Source: JBBQZU01 sp041749535 (GTDB taxonomy: Bacteria > Bacteroidota > Bacteroidia > Flavobacteriales_D > Cryomorphaceae). From it: a stretch of 64,000 nucleotides of DNA. A program made the translations under genes and the position numbers. The notes beneath the pieces were generated by a model. The model was given only the letters and a program-made list of their open reading frames with translations. It searched no databases and had not been told where the DNA came from. Shown here piece after piece: positions 63,780 through 64,000 of this stretch. The DNA is taken from NCBI GenBank assembly GCA_041749535.1, contig JBGTBE010000099.1, forward strand, positions 1 to 64,000, read 5' to 3'. How positions within the stretch are numbered: the stretch's first letter is position 1; each line of letters begins with the position of its first letter.

Positions 63780-63805
63780 ACGCTAAACAAACCAAACACA
63801 ACCCT

Positions 63806-63828
63806 AGGCCGCGCTGTAGGCGCGGCCT
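63806..63828 (+). terminator. Hairpin after the PspC gene
   Basis: AGGCCGCGC (63806-63814) pairs with GCGCGGCCT (63820-63828) around a short loop. There is no long T-run, so it may only attenuate transcription into the next gene. Confidence 0.55.
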
Positions 63829-63844
63829 TAAAACCTAAACCAGC

Positions 63845-64000
63845 ATGAAACCAAAATCGCTCCCTCTTTTACTACTTACAGCCTTCTCACTTGCACTGCT
63901 GGCAGCTGGATGCTATCTGTGCTTGCCCGATGCTGCCCAAAAAGAAGCAGCCCAGGTAGATAAACATTCAATGGAATCAAAAAACACAACCTATACGCTG
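63845..64000 (+). CDS. Lipoprotein N-terminus, cut by the window end
   Basis: ATG at 63845 opens a frame of 52 codons that is still open at the window end. The signal peptide (LLLLTAFSLALLAAGC) ends in a lipobox. By analogy with other Bacteroidota PadR-PspC operons the rest is probably a head-GIN/DUF2807 beta-helix lipoprotein, but that part is not in this window. Confidence 0.7.
   Translation, partial: MKPKSLPLLLLTAFSLALLAAGCYLCLPDAAQKEAAQVDKHSMESKNTTYTL

Noticed and set aside
1..64000. Prophage, transposase or integrase genes
   Set aside because: No such families or target-site duplications were recognised anywhere in the window.

Overview
The window looks like the chromosome of a Bacteroidota bacterium, probably a marine or aquatic Flavobacteriia/Cryomorphaceae-type heterotroph. 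Four things point there. Two proteins end in type IX secretion (T9SS) sorting domains. Many promoters have the Bacteroidota -7 box TAnnTTTG, and leaders are A-rich rather than carrying Shine-Dalgarno sites. Families typical of the phylum are present: the BatA-like protein, WG-repeat protein, DUF4105/Lnb, DUF4920, PspC with PadR, and a fused E1 alpha/beta dehydrogenase. The surE-small membrane protein-lpxB and trmD-rplS neighbourhoods also fit. I found no rRNA, convincing tRNA, CRISPR array, transposase or prophage.

Layout. 1-9.5 kb holds stress-type accessory genes (PRC-barrel, DUF892/YciE-F, Cys-rich four-helix copper-binding protein, BON-domain protein, cupin), a three-PAS histidine kinase with a translationally coupled response regulator, and a frameshifted M24 peptidase. 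9.6-12.1 kb is a tight minus-strand operon: a K+-channel-like protein, a bestrophin-family anion channel, and an LCIB-type beta-carbonic-anhydrase-like protein. This is the most striking system here. 12.2-14.2 kb is AT-rich accessory DNA (GNAT, RDD protein). 14.3-17.1 kb has a lipoprotein and an ECF sigma factor coupled to a membrane protein with a barrel-like C-terminus. 17.3-25.8 kb holds DoxX, SRPBCC, a half-length DUF1456 protein, a frameshifted BatA-like gene overlapping a dihydroorotase homologue that lacks the HxH zinc motif, an MBL hydrolase, a large family of unclear function and DUF423.

25.85-26.35 kb carries three tandem copies of a hairpin-bearing element that look like small RNAs on the minus strand. 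26.4-30.9 kb has a PLP decarboxylase and two exported repeat proteins. 30.9-45.1 kb is mostly housekeeping: trmD-rplS, SpoIID-like, surE/lpxB, ftcD, a patatin-like protein next to an Lnb-type lipoprotein N-acyltransferase candidate, DinB, SUI1, an rRNA methyltransferase and branched-chain E1. 45.1-48.4 kb is a T9SS cargo island bounded by near-identical terminator repeats; one of its genes is broken by an in-frame TGA. 48.5-56.6 kb has DUF4920, aroC with a DAACS symporter, AsmA and a PorE-like OmpA protein. 56.6-64 kb has an SDR, the RimK/RimB/deacylase group, a sugar epimerase, a 45-residue lipoprotein found by reading below usual size cut-offs, and a PadR-PspC-lipoprotein operon cut by the window end.

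Two single-base frameshifts and one internal stop occur in otherwise well-conserved genes. They may be real decay or assembly errors, and the sequence alone cannot decide. All functional calls rest on motif recognition by eye; no database search was possible.
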